Assembly (NCBI GenBank): GCA_905181865.1
Contig: CAJIZG010000005.1
Coordinates: 310,001-374,000 of the forward strand
Direction: 5' to 3'
From: Urechidicola croceus
GTDB lineage: Bacteria; Bacteroidota; Bacteroidia; Flavobacteriales; Flavobacteriaceae
Length of the DNA stretch: 64,000 bases
Made by a program: the position numbers and the translations under genes. The notes under the pieces were generated by a model. That model saw nothing but the letters and a program-made list of their open reading frames with translations. It searched no databases and had not been told where the DNA came from. Of the stretch, positions 54,163 through 63,485 are shown piece after piece. How positions within the stretch are numbered: the first letter of the stretch is position 1; every line of letters starts with the position of its first letter.

Positions 54163-55143
54163 ATGAAAATTTTAAAAAACACTTTAGGAACAATTTTAAT
54201 GGCAACTTTAATTTTAACTAGTTGTAACAAAAATGAGAATGATGATATATTTATTGAAACGCCACCAACGGCTCAAGAATTTCAAAATTTAAAAGAAGCG
54301 GCATTAGAAAATTTAACACAAGAATTTCAATTCAATGCTGAAGATGGTTCAACAACATTTACTTCAGTAAAAGGCGTTCAATTAACAATTAACGGAACGT
54401 GTCTTTCTAATAATGGGTCTGCTGTTGCAGGAAGTGTAGTTTTAGAATTCGTAGAATTATTTGAAAAAGGAAACATGCTTATTACTAATAAACCAACGAT
54501 GGGTTTATTGCCAAACGGAGATAAAGCGATGTTGATTTCGGGAGGGGAGTTCTTTATAAACGCCACTCAGAATGGTGAAGATTTGGATATTAATTGTTCA
54601 ATTCAGTTGATTGTGCCGTCTGCTCTTAGCGGTGGAACTGATCCAGCGATGAGCTTATGGAATGGAATAATTGATGAAGACGATAATTTAGAGTGGGGAG
54701 AAGTAAACGCTGACCCTGCAGGAAATCAAGGAGGTGTTTTTGCTGAAGGCGGACAATATTACGCTTTTCTTGATCAATTTGGATGGTCTAACGTAGATAG
54801 ATTTTATAATGATCCGAGACCAAAAACAACATTGCAAATCGCTGTTCCAGAAGGATACGATAATGAAAATAGTAGTGTTTACTTGTCTTATGATGGTGAA
54901 GAAACCGGATTAGCAAATATGGACACTTATGATCCTGGAACTAAATTATTCAGTGAGCATTATGGACAAATTCCAATCGGATTAGAATGTCATGTAATAT
55001 TTGTGTCAGAAGACAACGGGCTATGGAAATATGCTATCAAGGCGGTAACGATTGTAAATAACGGAATCATCACATTTACAGATGGAGAAACGAGTTCAGA
55101 TATTGAAGCAGTATTAGTTGCATCAATTAACGGATTGCCATAA
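54163..55143 (+). CDS. lipoprotein of the sigma/CHAT module, paralogue 2
   Basis: 326 aa. Lipoprotein signal (KILKNTLGTILMATLILTSC, Cys21) then NKNENDD. Shares with paralogue 1 the blocks TAQEFQNLKEAALENLTQEF, SVVLEFVELFEKGNML-type, SGGEFFINATQNGE, FGWSNVDRFYNDPRPKTT, YLSYDGEETGLANMDTYD and EHYGQIPIGLECHVIF. The middle (about residues 150-200) differs most. Family unknown to me. It lies before the PKD/barrel and CHAT genes, with a hairpin in between. Confidence 0.8.
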   Translation: MKILKNTLGTILMATLILTSCNKNENDDIFIETPPTAQEFQNLKEAALENLTQEFQFNAEDGSTTFTSVKGVQLTINGTCLSNNGSAVAGSVVLEFVELFEKGNMLITNKPTMGLLPNGDKAMLISGGEFFINATQNGEDLDINCSIQLIVPSALSGGTDPAMSLWNGIIDEDDNLEWGEVNADPAGNQGGVFAEGGQYYAFLDQFGWSNVDRFYNDPRPKTTLQIAVPEGYDNENSSVYLSYDGEETGLANMDTYDPGTKLFSEHYGQIPIGLECHVIFVSEDNGLWKYAIKAVTIVNNGIITFTDGETSSDIEAVLVASINGLP

Positions 55144-55261
55144 GGAATACGAAAGGAGCATGTTTAACTTTTTATCCCTCCAAGGAAATAATTAATAGCG
55201 AATAGTATGTGACGAATAAAAAATAATAATGATGGGTGCATGAAAAAGAAACCCCAGTTTT

Positions 55262-55294
55262 GCAAAAAGTGATGATTGATTTCATCGCTTTTTG
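55262..55294 (+). terminator. terminator hairpin after lipoprotein 2
   Basis: GCAAAAAGTGATGA (55262-55275) pairs with TCATCGCTTTTTGT (55281-55294) with one G-T pair, ending in CTTTTTGTATATTT. It lies between lipoprotein 2 and the PKD gene, and argues against the upstream ATG 55236 as the start of the PKD protein. Confidence 0.6.
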
Positions 55295-55319
55295 TATATT
55301 TAAATTATATTTCAAAATC

Positions 55320-57275
55320 ATGAAAATAAAACTCCAAGTGATAATCGCTTTTTTTGTCGCGATGACAACATATTCACAACAAAAATTTTCGACTGATTCA
55401 ATTGTAAGATCAGTAACGATTGAATCTAAACTCTCAGGAAATACCCTTGAATTCTCTCCAATTGCTCCACCATTGAATCAAATTGCAGGAGCACCAAAAG
55501 CATTTTATACTTATTTTTGGGAATTTGGTGATGGTCATTATAGTACCGATTCTCTACCAAAACATACTTATAGAAACATAGGAGAATACAATGTAAAATT
55601 ATGGGCTACTAATAATTATGATACGGGAAAACCTCCAACGACAAGGCCAAAAAAAGTAACGGTAATGTCAGAAGAAAATGATTATAATGACACTTCATCT
55701 ATGTATGAGGATTTCACCCTAAAACGAAATCGAGAGCCTATTCCAAACGAAGAAATAGTAGTTGTGATGAGCTATAAGAACCCGAAGGACTTTGTAGCGA
55801 ATGGTAAGATTTACCTTTTTTATAACGAACAAAAATACAAGGATAATAATTTTAATATTAAGGATACGAGAATGTATCACAATGAGCAAATAATTGAAGA
55901 TGAAGAATCGTTTGTCTATGCAAATGACTTGGATGATAATCAGATGTTAATGGCGACTTCTAATGGTGGGATGGTCACCTATAATTCTCAAGAATTAGAT
56001 ACGATAAACAAAACAAATTTACCCTTAACCCTTGAAGACTCAAAAGTATATTATAAAAATTGGAATATTTTAGAATTTAATGATATCCAGCCTAATGAAG
56101 AGCGAAACGTGTTTTTAACAATGGAAACGCCACAGGAAATGTTGAAAGATACCAGTGCTATAATTTCAATTCGAGGCGTATATGTTCCAGATAGAAATTA
56201 CGATAATCATCAAGTAAAAGACATGGAGATGGAAATTGTGACTTCGCATGACCCAAATAAAATGGCTTCAAATGGAACGTTTATGAACTATCGATTGGTT
56301 CGATTTAAGCGGTTAAAATACAAAATTAGATTTCAGAATAATGGGGAAGGTCCGGCAAGAACAATTCGCTTAGAAACAGATTTGCCAGATATGTTTGATA
56401 AGTCAACTTTAAAAGTGGAAGATATGTATCCGAAATGTGAGATTTGTCCGAAGCAAAAAGTAGCATACAGTTGTTTGGACACGATTTTTACAGATTCTCA
56501 AGTAATATTTACGTTTAAAAACATTTATTTACCCGGAAGCGAACAAAAAGGAGTAATGGATAAAGACTCTACAAAGGGATTTGTAAAGTATAGTATTAAG
56601 TTTGGAAAGGATTTTCATAAGAAGAATACGAAAAGTCAGACAGCCATAGTTTTTGATAAAAATGATCCAATCATGACCAATTATTCTACAACTCGATTTA
56701 TTCCTGGAATTTCAATTGGTGCAAAGGTGGGATATAATTATTATCCCGAATTAGAGGCGTCTACAAGTTATTTTATAGGCGCAACGATTTCGCCGTACAA
56801 ATCATATCGCTGGTATTGGCAAGTGGAATGGTTGAATAGTTTTAATTCTTACACTAGTAAAGTTACTATTTTTGAGGAATTTACAGGTGGTGCCCGGGGA
56901 TTTAAACAGTTGCAGCGTAGAACCACTTCAAATAGTTATGAATCTATTAATTGGGAAGTCCCAGTACTGGTTAGATATAATATTAATAATTATATTGGAG
57001 TTGGAGCAGGGATACAGGCAAATATAAATATTAGCGAAAAACAGAATGAGAGCATTTTAATCGAAGACTTTGAAGGAGATAGAGCCGATTTTTTAATTGA
57101 TAGTAGGATGCAAGTTAATGAAACTACCGAGTCATTCACTAATTTTAAAGCTGGATTGTTATTCGAAATTACAGGAGGTTTTGCAAGAATTGGTCCGAGT
57201 GTTGGGGCCCGCTATGTTTTAAATTCTGAAAATGAACGTAACTATTGGCAACTGTATGCTATTTGGAAGTTTTAA
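55320..57275 (+). CDS. PKD-domain protein with C-terminal outer-membrane beta-barrel
   Basis: 651 aa from ATG 55320, which gives a clean signal peptide (MKIKLQVIIAFFVAMTTYSQ); the frame is open from 55236 but that stretch crosses a terminator hairpin. A PKD domain (~45-105: YTYFWEFGDGHYSTDSLPKH, YNVKLWATNN) is followed by a long beta-rich middle (VTSHDPNKMASNG, RIQNNGEGPARTIRL-type repeats of the kind found in surface proteins), and the last ~150 residues (GISIGAKVGYNYYPELEAST, VPVLVRYNINNYIGVGAGIQ, GPSVGARYVLN...YAIWKF) form an outer-membrane barrel ending in Phe. Only 6 bp before the CHAT gene, so the two are co-expressed. Confidence 0.8.
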   Translation: MKIKLQVIIAFFVAMTTYSQQKFSTDSIVRSVTIESKLSGNTLEFSPIAPPLNQIAGAPKAFYTYFWEFGDGHYSTDSLPKHTYRNIGEYNVKLWATNNYDTGKPPTTRPKKVTVMSEENDYNDTSSMYEDFTLKRNREPIPNEEIVVVMSYKNPKDFVANGKIYLFYNEQKYKDNNFNIKDTRMYHNEQIIEDEESFVYANDLDDNQMLMATSNGGMVTYNSQELDTINKTNLPLTLEDSKVYYKNWNILEFNDIQPNEERNVFLTMETPQEMLKDTSAIISIRGVYVPDRNYDNHQVKDMEMEIVTSHDPNKMASNGTFMNYRLVRFKRLKYKIRFQNNGEGPARTIRLETDLPDMFDKSTLKVEDMYPKCEICPKQKVAYSCLDTIFTDSQVIFTFKNIYLPGSEQKGVMDKDSTKGFVKYSIKFGKDFHKKNTKSQTAIVFDKNDPIMTNYSTTRFIPGISIGAKVGYNYYPELEASTSYFIGATISPYKSYRWYWQVEWLNSFNSYTSKVTIFEEFTGGARGFKQLQRRTTSNSYESINWEVPVLVRYNINNYIGVGAGIQANINISEKQNESILIEDFEGDRADFLIDSRMQVNETTESFTNFKAGLLFEITGGFARIGPSVGARYVLNSENERNYWQLYAIWKF

Positions 57276-57281
57276 TATGAT

Positions 57282-59873
57282 ATGTTAAAAAGTAGCCTGA
57301 TTTATATATTCTTGTTTTTTGGTTGTTTTGTCTTTTCACAGCAACTAGAGGAAGAGATTTATTCAGCAACAGTATCTTTTATTGAGAATCAAAATCAAGC
57401 ATCATTTCAAATTTTAAACGAAAAAGCAAAAATTGTTCAAACTCAAGTTTCAACGAAAGGGGAGCAGCTAGCATTTGTATTTCTGCAATGTAATAAAGCA
57501 TATTATTTAAAGAACAAAAGCAGTTTTAATAAAGCAATTATCGCTTATGAAGATGCTTGGAATCGATATTCGAAGTACCAATTATCGGGGTATGATATTA
57601 TTGAATTTTGTTTAAAACCCCTAGGAGAACTCTACACGGTTTCTAAAGACTATGCCAACGCAGAAAACACGATTCGACTGTATTTGTCTTTAGCAAAAAA
57701 AAAAGGAAGTCAAACTCAAATAAATGCAGCAATAATCAACCTTTCTATAGTATATCAAAGTCTTGGGAAGCATCGAGATGTTGTGAATAATATTACAGAT
57801 GCTTTGAAATCGGCAACTGCAAATGCTATTCAAATAGAAAAGTTGAGAAATATAAAAACAGATAGTCAGATTGCATTGAGACAAGTTTTAACGGTAGACA
57901 AGATTCCAAAAACCAATACGTATAATTACTTTTTAAAGAGATCGCAATTGGATTTGCAAAATGGTGATTTTCGTGCAGCAGAAAACAATTTCGAGCAATC
58001 TAAAAAGTTATTTTTTAAACAAGAAGATATCACCGCAAGAAGGCTGGCGAAATTTTATGTGTATGAATCGGATCTGTTTTTAAAAGTAAAGAAAAAGGAA
58101 GATGTATTGCATAGTTTGTCAATGGCTATGAAATCATTGTTGCCAAATTTTAAAGGAGATGGCATTCCGAATCGGGAAGATCTATATTCAGAAAATACGT
58201 TTATAGATATTTTTGATTTGATTGGTGACCTTCAAACAGATTTAGAAATAGCAATTAAATATTACAACTTGAGTTTCTATGTAGCCGATTTGTTACGTGA
58301 AAATATTTCTTCTCAAGAAACTAAAATTTTAAATCAGATCACCAATAGAATTCGCAGCGAAAAATGTATTGAATTACTGTATGAACACTATTTAAAATTG
58401 AAGGATGAAGGGTTTCTAATAAGTGCTTTTCAATATGCTGAAAATAGTAAGGCGTCTGTTCTAAAAGAAATATTGCAAAAAAAATTCGTACTTCAAGAAC
58501 ATCCTAATGTTGAGGTTCTTGAAAAAGAACAAGAGTTACTTCAAGAGCAAGAATCTTTAACAAATGAATTGATAAAAGAGCGGATGGGTAAGTCGAGCAT
58601 GGTTGTTTTAAATACTCTGGCGATGCAATTAAGCGAGAATAATATTCAATTAAAAGCAGTTAAAAATGAAATCTTAAAGAAGTATCCGTCATCAAAAGGA
58701 AATGAGATTTCAATAGATAAATTGAAAGCTCGCTTGAAACAAGATGAGGTTACCTTGGTCGAATATTTTTATGGCAAACGAGGGTTATATCAATTTGTTA
58801 TTAGTGCCGAAAAAGCCTCATTTTATAGAATTGAATTGAGCGATGAGGTTACAGAGGATGTCTCAAATTTCATTGGTTTTTTTGATAATGCAGCATCTAT
58901 AAATAATGATGTAAGTAACTACTCAACTCAGGCGTTTGAAACCTTTCAATCATTGAATTTGAAAAATGTTTCGTCTACTCAAAATTTAATGATTATCCCA
59001 GATGGATTGCTAAATTTTATTCCTTTTGAAGCATTACTAACGGAGCGCACAGAAACCATGAATTTTTCAAAGATGCCTTTTTTCTTGAAGCGTAAAAAGG
59101 TAGTTTATAATTCAAGCGTGGAGTTTTATTTGAAAGATTATAAGACTCAAGGCGATAAGAATTTATTAGGTATTTTTCCGGTATTTGATAACACCAATCA
59201 GCAATTGACACATTCAATAGAGGAAGCTAAGGCTATAGAAAATGCGATGAATGCTACCTTATTGATGAGAGACGAAGCCACTAAAAGCAGTTTTAAAGAA
59301 AATAGTTCGAAATATGGAATATTACATCTTTCAACACATGCCAATAGTGGTGATTATATCACCCCAGCGAGTATTGATTTTTATGATGAAAAATTATATC
59401 TGAACGAATTGTATAGTCTTGATTTAAATCCGGAATTAGTGGTTTTAAGTGCCTGTGAAACAGGTGTAGGTAAATTGCAAAAAGGGGAAGGTGCCATGAG
59501 CATTGCTCGAGGATTTCAATATGCAGGTACTCAAAATATTCTATTTTCATTGTGGAAAATAAATGACCAATCGACATCAATGATTATGGAGTCTTTTTAC
59601 AAGCAGTATAGAAACCATGCGTCGTTATATACCGCAAACCACGATTCTAAATTGAACTATTTGCACGATAGATCAATTAGTAATAGCAAGAAATCACCTT
59701 ATTATTGGGCTCCATTTATGTATTATGGAAAATTAACTCCTCCAGAAAAATCCAATGCAAGTTTATTATTACTAGGTGTTGGAATTCTTTTCGTTGTATT
59801 GGTTTTTATTTTGAAACGTTTTCATGTTTTTAGAAAACTTGCAATGGATTTAGGAAAGAACAACAAAAAATAA
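57282..59873 (+). CDS. TPR-CHAT protease with C-terminal membrane anchor
   Basis: 863 aa. Signal peptide (LKSSLIYIFLFFGCFVFSQ), TPR-type helical repeats (~25-470), then a CHAT caspase-like peptidase domain (~570-820). The catalytic His is in LHLSTHANSGD (His686) and the Cys in LSACETGVGKLQKGEG (Cys725); SIARGFQYAGTQNILFSLWKIND completes the fold. A single membrane segment (~827-847: LLLLGVGILFVVLVFILKRF) and a basic tail follow, so with the signal peptide the TPR and CHAT parts should face the periplasm. Follows the PKD/barrel gene by 6 bp. CHAT proteases act in signalling and defence; the substrate here is unknown. Confidence 0.88.
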   Translation: MLKSSLIYIFLFFGCFVFSQQLEEEIYSATVSFIENQNQASFQILNEKAKIVQTQVSTKGEQLAFVFLQCNKAYYLKNKSSFNKAIIAYEDAWNRYSKYQLSGYDIIEFCLKPLGELYTVSKDYANAENTIRLYLSLAKKKGSQTQINAAIINLSIVYQSLGKHRDVVNNITDALKSATANAIQIEKLRNIKTDSQIALRQVLTVDKIPKTNTYNYFLKRSQLDLQNGDFRAAENNFEQSKKLFFKQEDITARRLAKFYVYESDLFLKVKKKEDVLHSLSMAMKSLLPNFKGDGIPNREDLYSENTFIDIFDLIGDLQTDLEIAIKYYNLSFYVADLLRENISSQETKILNQITNRIRSEKCIELLYEHYLKLKDEGFLISAFQYAENSKASVLKEILQKKFVLQEHPNVEVLEKEQELLQEQESLTNELIKERMGKSSMVVLNTLAMQLSENNIQLKAVKNEILKKYPSSKGNEISIDKLKARLKQDEVTLVEYFYGKRGLYQFVISAEKASFYRIELSDEVTEDVSNFIGFFDNAASINNDVSNYSTQAFETFQSLNLKNVSSTQNLMIIPDGLLNFIPFEALLTERTETMNFSKMPFFLKRKKVVYNSSVEFYLKDYKTQGDKNLLGIFPVFDNTNQQLTHSIEEAKAIENAMNATLLMRDEATKSSFKENSSKYGILHLSTHANSGDYITPASIDFYDEKLYLNELYSLDLNPELVVLSACETGVGKLQKGEGAMSIARGFQYAGTQNILFSLWKINDQSTSMIMESFYKQYRNHASLYTANHDSKLNYLHDRSISNSKKSPYYWAPFMYYGKLTPPEKSNASLLLLGVGILFVVLVFILKRFHVFRKLAMDLGKNNKK

Positions 59874-59925
59874 TCAAAATGTAAAGTTTTATGGTTTATT
59901 TTTGTTACAATCAATTGGAATTTTA

Positions 59926-61338
59926 ATGCGTAAACTTTTAAAATATACGGCACTTCTTTTTATCCTAGTTATAGGTTATTTGGGGTGTACAAATTTTCAA
60001 AAATTTATTATTATATCTGGTTTATCCGCAAAATGGGTGGCTTCGGGAATTTTTGTTGCAGAAAGAACACAATGGTCTATTGAAGAATCTGATAGTGATT
60101 TTTCGCCAATTACGTGGGCTAAGAATGAAGTGGATCTTCAGGACAAATCGGTGAGCACTTCGGTCTTTGGTTTACAAGAAAGAAAAGCGATTTATAGAAA
60201 AGGATTAGGAACGGTGGTTACGAATGATGGATTTGATCCTGATATTCCATATTTAAGTCCGAATAGGCAGCGAGTTGCGAATAATTTAGAATTTCCCTAT
60301 GGTGATTTGCCTCAAAAAGACACTATCTTCTCAAACGTTAATTATGATGATTTGGAGAAGGTAGTTGTCGATTATTTTAATGAGAATGATGAAACGAATA
60401 CTACCCGTTCTTTGTTAATAGTGTATAGGAATCAAATTATAGCGGAGAAGTATGCTGATGGTTTTGATAAAGATTCTAAGATGTTAGGATGGTCTATGTC
60501 CAAAAGTATCCTGAGTGCAGTATATGGTGTTATGGAGCAGCAAGGAAGAATTGGGAAAGACGATTTCGCGCCAATTGAATCATGGAAGAATGATGGGCGT
60601 TCAAAAATAACCATTAATAACTTGTTACAAATGAATAGTGGGTTGGAGTGGGAAGAAGATTATACTAAGATTTGCGATGTTACGGAAATGCTGTATGTAG
60701 CATCGGATATGACAAAACCTCAATTAAAGAAGCCTTTAATTGGGAAGTCAAATGAAACGTGGAATTATTCTTCAGGAACTACAAATTTACTATCTGGTAT
60801 TTTAAGGCAGCAGTTAAAGTCGCATCAAGAATATCTTGATTTTTGGTACGCCGAATTGATTGATAAAATAGGGATGAATTCTATGGTGCTTGAAGCAGAT
60901 TTGGCGGGTAATTATGTGGCGTCTTCATATGCATGGGCAAATACAAGGGACTGGGCAAAATTCGGCTTACTTTATTTGAATAAAGGCAATTGGAATGGGA
61001 AACAAATTTTAAGTGAAGATTGGGTAAAGTATACTGCTACCCCAACAAATGGATCGAAAGGAATATATGGCGCGCAGTTTTGGCTAAATGCTGGAGGTCA
61101 TTTGATAGACGTTCCAAAGGACATGTACATGGCTAGCGGTTATCAAGGTCAGTATGTTTTTATTATTCCATCTAAAGAATTGGTGATTGTTCGGATGGGG
61201 GTTAATTATAATAATACGAAAGAACTGTTGAAAAAGAGACCCGTAAAAGAGAATGAAATAGAAGCCGTTGTTGAGTTTGAATTAAAAAATAAAGCCAACA
61301 ATATTTTGTTGGCTCAAATTCTATCGACACTAAATTGA
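59926..61338 (+). CDS. serine hydrolase, class C beta-lactamase-like
   Basis: 470 aa from ATG 59926 (frame open from TTG 59902). A signal/lipoprotein-like N-terminus (YTALLFILVIGYLGC, Cys ~20) precedes the beta-lactamase/penicillin-binding-like fold. The nucleophile motif S-x-x-K is SMSK (Ser190, Lys193) in GWSMSKSILS, the second motif lies in WNYSSGTTN, and SGYQGQYVFIIP is near the C-terminal strand. Likely an esterase or peptidase of the envelope, not necessarily a resistance enzyme. Its last ~45 bp carry a terminator for the opposing suf operon. Confidence 0.85.
   Translation: MRKLLKYTALLFILVIGYLGCTNFQKFIIISGLSAKWVASGIFVAERTQWSIEESDSDFSPITWAKNEVDLQDKSVSTSVFGLQERKAIYRKGLGTVVTNDGFDPDIPYLSPNRQRVANNLEFPYGDLPQKDTIFSNVNYDDLEKVVVDYFNENDETNTTRSLLIVYRNQIIAEKYADGFDKDSKMLGWSMSKSILSAVYGVMEQQGRIGKDDFAPIESWKNDGRSKITINNLLQMNSGLEWEEDYTKICDVTEMLYVASDMTKPQLKKPLIGKSNETWNYSSGTTNLLSGILRQQLKSHQEYLDFWYAELIDKIGMNSMVLEADLAGNYVASSYAWANTRDWAKFGLLYLNKGNWNGKQILSEDWVKYTATPTNGSKGIYGAQFWLNAGGHLIDVPKDMYMASGYQGQYVFIIPSKELVIVRMGVNYNNTKELLKKRPVKENEIEAVVEFELKNKANNILLAQILSTLN
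61294..61313 (-). terminator. terminator of the suf operon inside the convergent gene
   Basis: GCCAACAA (61294-61301) and TTGTTGGC (61306-61313) form a perfect 8-bp stem. On the minus strand it is followed by TTTATTTTTTAATT, a T-rich tail, 37 bp after the sufD stop. It lies within the last codons of the serine hydrolase gene. Confidence 0.7.
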
Positions 61339-61349
61339 TCTCAAATAAA

Positions 61350-62672
61350 CTACATATCAAAGCCTAGTTTAACATTCAATTTGTTTGCGATTAATTTTGT
61401 GATTCTAGTTTTTAACTCTGGAATTTTAATTTTCTCCACCACTTCATTTCCAAAAGCATATAGTAATAAAGCCTTTGCTTCTTTGGTTGGAATTCCGCGA
61501 GATTGCATATAGAATAGAGCACTTTCGTCTAATTGCCCAATAGTACACCCATGTGAACATTTCACATCATCTGCAAATATTTCTAACTGTGGTTTTGAAT
61601 TGATTGTTGCTTTATCTCCTATTAATATGTTATTGTTTTGTTGAAAAGCATTTGTTTTCTGTGCTTCTCGATTAACAATTACTTTGCCATTAAAAACTCC
61701 TGTTGAGGCGTCATCATAAATTCCTTTATATAATTCAAAACTCTCACAATTGGGAGACTTATGATGCATTAAGGTATGATTATCTACATGCTGCTTTTTA
61801 TCTAAAATAGAGATACCATTGATATGCGATTCTATGCGCTCGCCTTCATGAAAGAATTCAACATTGTTTCTAGTCAATTTACCTCCAAAAGAAAAGGTGT
61901 TAACCGAAGCGATACTACTTTCTTTTTGTTGAACAAAAGTACTATCTATTAAAGAGGCGTTTTCACGATCATTTTGAATCTTGTAATAATCGACAATAGC
62001 TCGTTTTCCAGCAAAAACTTCAGTAACAGCATTGGTTAAAACAGTATTATTACTCAAGCTTTGATGGCGTTCAATAATTTCAACATGTGAATTTTCTCCA
62101 ACAATAATAAGGTTTCTAGGTTGTAATAAAATATCTTTTTCACCTCCAGTATAGAAATTTACGATTTGAATAGGCTTCGGTAAAATTTTATTTTTGCCAA
62201 TATGTATATAAGCACCTTCTATGGTAAACGCAGTATTTAAATCTGTAAGGCTATTATTATTTTGCGCAATTTTATTAAAGTAGTTGTCTAAAACTAGTTG
62301 GTATTGAGGTTTTTTCAAAACTGAAGACATCAGGCAGATATCAAAGCCGTCATGCGTAGTTTCAGATAAATAGGAACTATAAATGCCGTCAACAAAAACA
62401 ACTTTATAAGATTCAATTTCATGTAAAAAATACTTTTTTACGTCTTTAAATTCAATATCACTTTCTTCTTTCGGAAAAACACTATAATCGTGATTTAAAA
62501 CTGACTTTAAAGAGGTGTATTTCCATTCTTCATCTTTTTTTGTAGGGAAACCTTCTTTTTCAAAAGAAGCCATGGCTTTCGTTCTAATATCGTGTATACT
62601 AGAATCTAAATCTACTTTTCCAAGGTTTTCCATAACCATGAAAGATGATATTAATTTTTCTTGTAATTCCAT
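61350..62672 (-). CDS. sufD: Fe-S cluster assembly protein SufD
   Basis: 440 aa. The C-terminal beta-helix with VFNGKVIVNREAQKTNAFQQ, NSKPQLEIFADDVKCSHGCTIGQLDESALFYM (quoted as DDVKCSHG, GQLDE) and SRGIPTKEAKALL is the SufB/SufD core. N-terminal KKDEEWKYTSLKSV is typical for SufD. With SufB and SufC it forms the scaffold that builds Fe-S clusters. It follows sufC by 3 bp and ends the operon before the hairpin at 61294. Confidence 0.94.
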   Translation of the reverse strand: MELQEKLISSFMVMENLGKVDLDSSIHDIRTKAMASFEKEGFPTKKDEEWKYTSLKSVLNHDYSVFPKEESDIEFKDVKKYFLHEIESYKVVFVDGIYSSYLSETTHDGFDICLMSSVLKKPQYQLVLDNYFNKIAQNNNSLTDLNTAFTIEGAYIHIGKNKILPKPIQIVNFYTGGEKDILLQPRNLIIVGENSHVEIIERHQSLSNNTVLTNAVTEVFAGKRAIVDYYKIQNDRENASLIDSTFVQQKESSIASVNTFSFGGKLTRNNVEFFHEGERIESHINGISILDKKQHVDNHTLMHHKSPNCESFELYKGIYDDASTGVFNGKVIVNREAQKTNAFQQNNNILIGDKATINSKPQLEIFADDVKCSHGCTIGQLDESALFYMQSRGIPTKEAKALLLYAFGNEVVEKIKIPELKTRITKLIANKLNVKLGFDM

Positions 62673-62675
62673 CTT

Positions 62676-63419
62676 TTATATGTCTTTAACCCAATCATAC
62701 CCTTTTTCCTCTAGCTCGTAGGCCAATTCTTTGCCTCCAGATTTTACAATTTTTCCGTTGTGAAGAACATGAACAAAATCTGGAACAATATAGTCGAGTA
62801 AGCGCTGATAGTGTGTAATAAGTATGACTGCGTTCTCTGCACTTTTAAGTTTGTTTACGCCATTGGCAACAACCTTTAAGGCATCAATGTCTAATCCAGA
62901 ATCAGTTTCATCTAATATGGCAAGTTTAGGTTCTAACATGGCCATTTGAAAAATTTCGTTACGCTTTTTCTCACCACCTGAAAACCCTTCATTCAATGAT
63001 CGTGATAAAAACTTACGATTCATTTCTAACAAAGCAGACTTTTCACGAATTAACTTTAGCATATCTTTAGCAGGTAAATCTTCCATGCCATTCGCTTTAC
63101 GTTTTTCGTTTATCGCCGTTTTAATAAAGTTTGTTGTACTAACTCCTGGAATTTCAATAGGATACTGAAAACTCATAAAAACTCCTTTATGAGCTCTTTC
63201 GTCAGGAGATAATTCTAGAATACTTTTATTTTCTAAAATAACATCTCCTTTAGTAACTACAAACGTTTCGTTTCCAGCGATTACTGAAGCTAATGTACTT
63301 TTCCCAGAACCGTTTGGCCCCATGATTGCATGAACTTCTCCCGCTTTTACATTTAAATTAATTCCTTTCAGAATTCCTTTATTTTCTATCTCTGCGTGTA
63401 AATTTTTTATTTCTAACAT
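62676..63419 (-). CDS. sufC: Fe-S cluster assembly ATPase SufC
   Basis: 247 aa ABC-type ATPase: Walker A GPNGSGKST, Q-loop MSFQYPIEIPGV, signature LNEGFSGGEKKRNEI, Walker B LAILDETDSGLD and switch VILITHYQRLL. Drives conformational change of the SufBD scaffold. Followed by sufD with a 3-bp gap, preceded by sufB. Confidence 0.96.
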   Translation of the reverse strand: MLEIKNLHAEIENKGILKGINLNVKAGEVHAIMGPNGSGKSTLASVIAGNETFVVTKGDVILENKSILELSPDERAHKGVFMSFQYPIEIPGVSTTNFIKTAINEKRKANGMEDLPAKDMLKLIREKSALLEMNRKFLSRSLNEGFSGGEKKRNEIFQMAMLEPKLAILDETDSGLDIDALKVVANGVNKLKSAENAVILITHYQRLLDYIVPDFVHVLHNGKIVKSGGKELAYELEEKGYDWVKDI

Positions 63420-63485
63420 TCCTAATATGATGATTTGTGTAGTCGTTTAATCGTTTGCATTTTTATTTATGAACAATTCAACAAA

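Noticed and set aside
55236-55319. Upstream start (ATG 55236) for the PKD-domain protein
   Set aside because: The extra 28 codons cross a terminator-like hairpin and would bury the clean signal peptide that begins at 55320.
59926-61338. Antibiotic-resistance beta-lactamase
   Set aside because: Only the general fold and S-x-x-K motif are present; the length and context fit envelope esterase/peptidase relatives, and nothing indicates drug hydrolysis.
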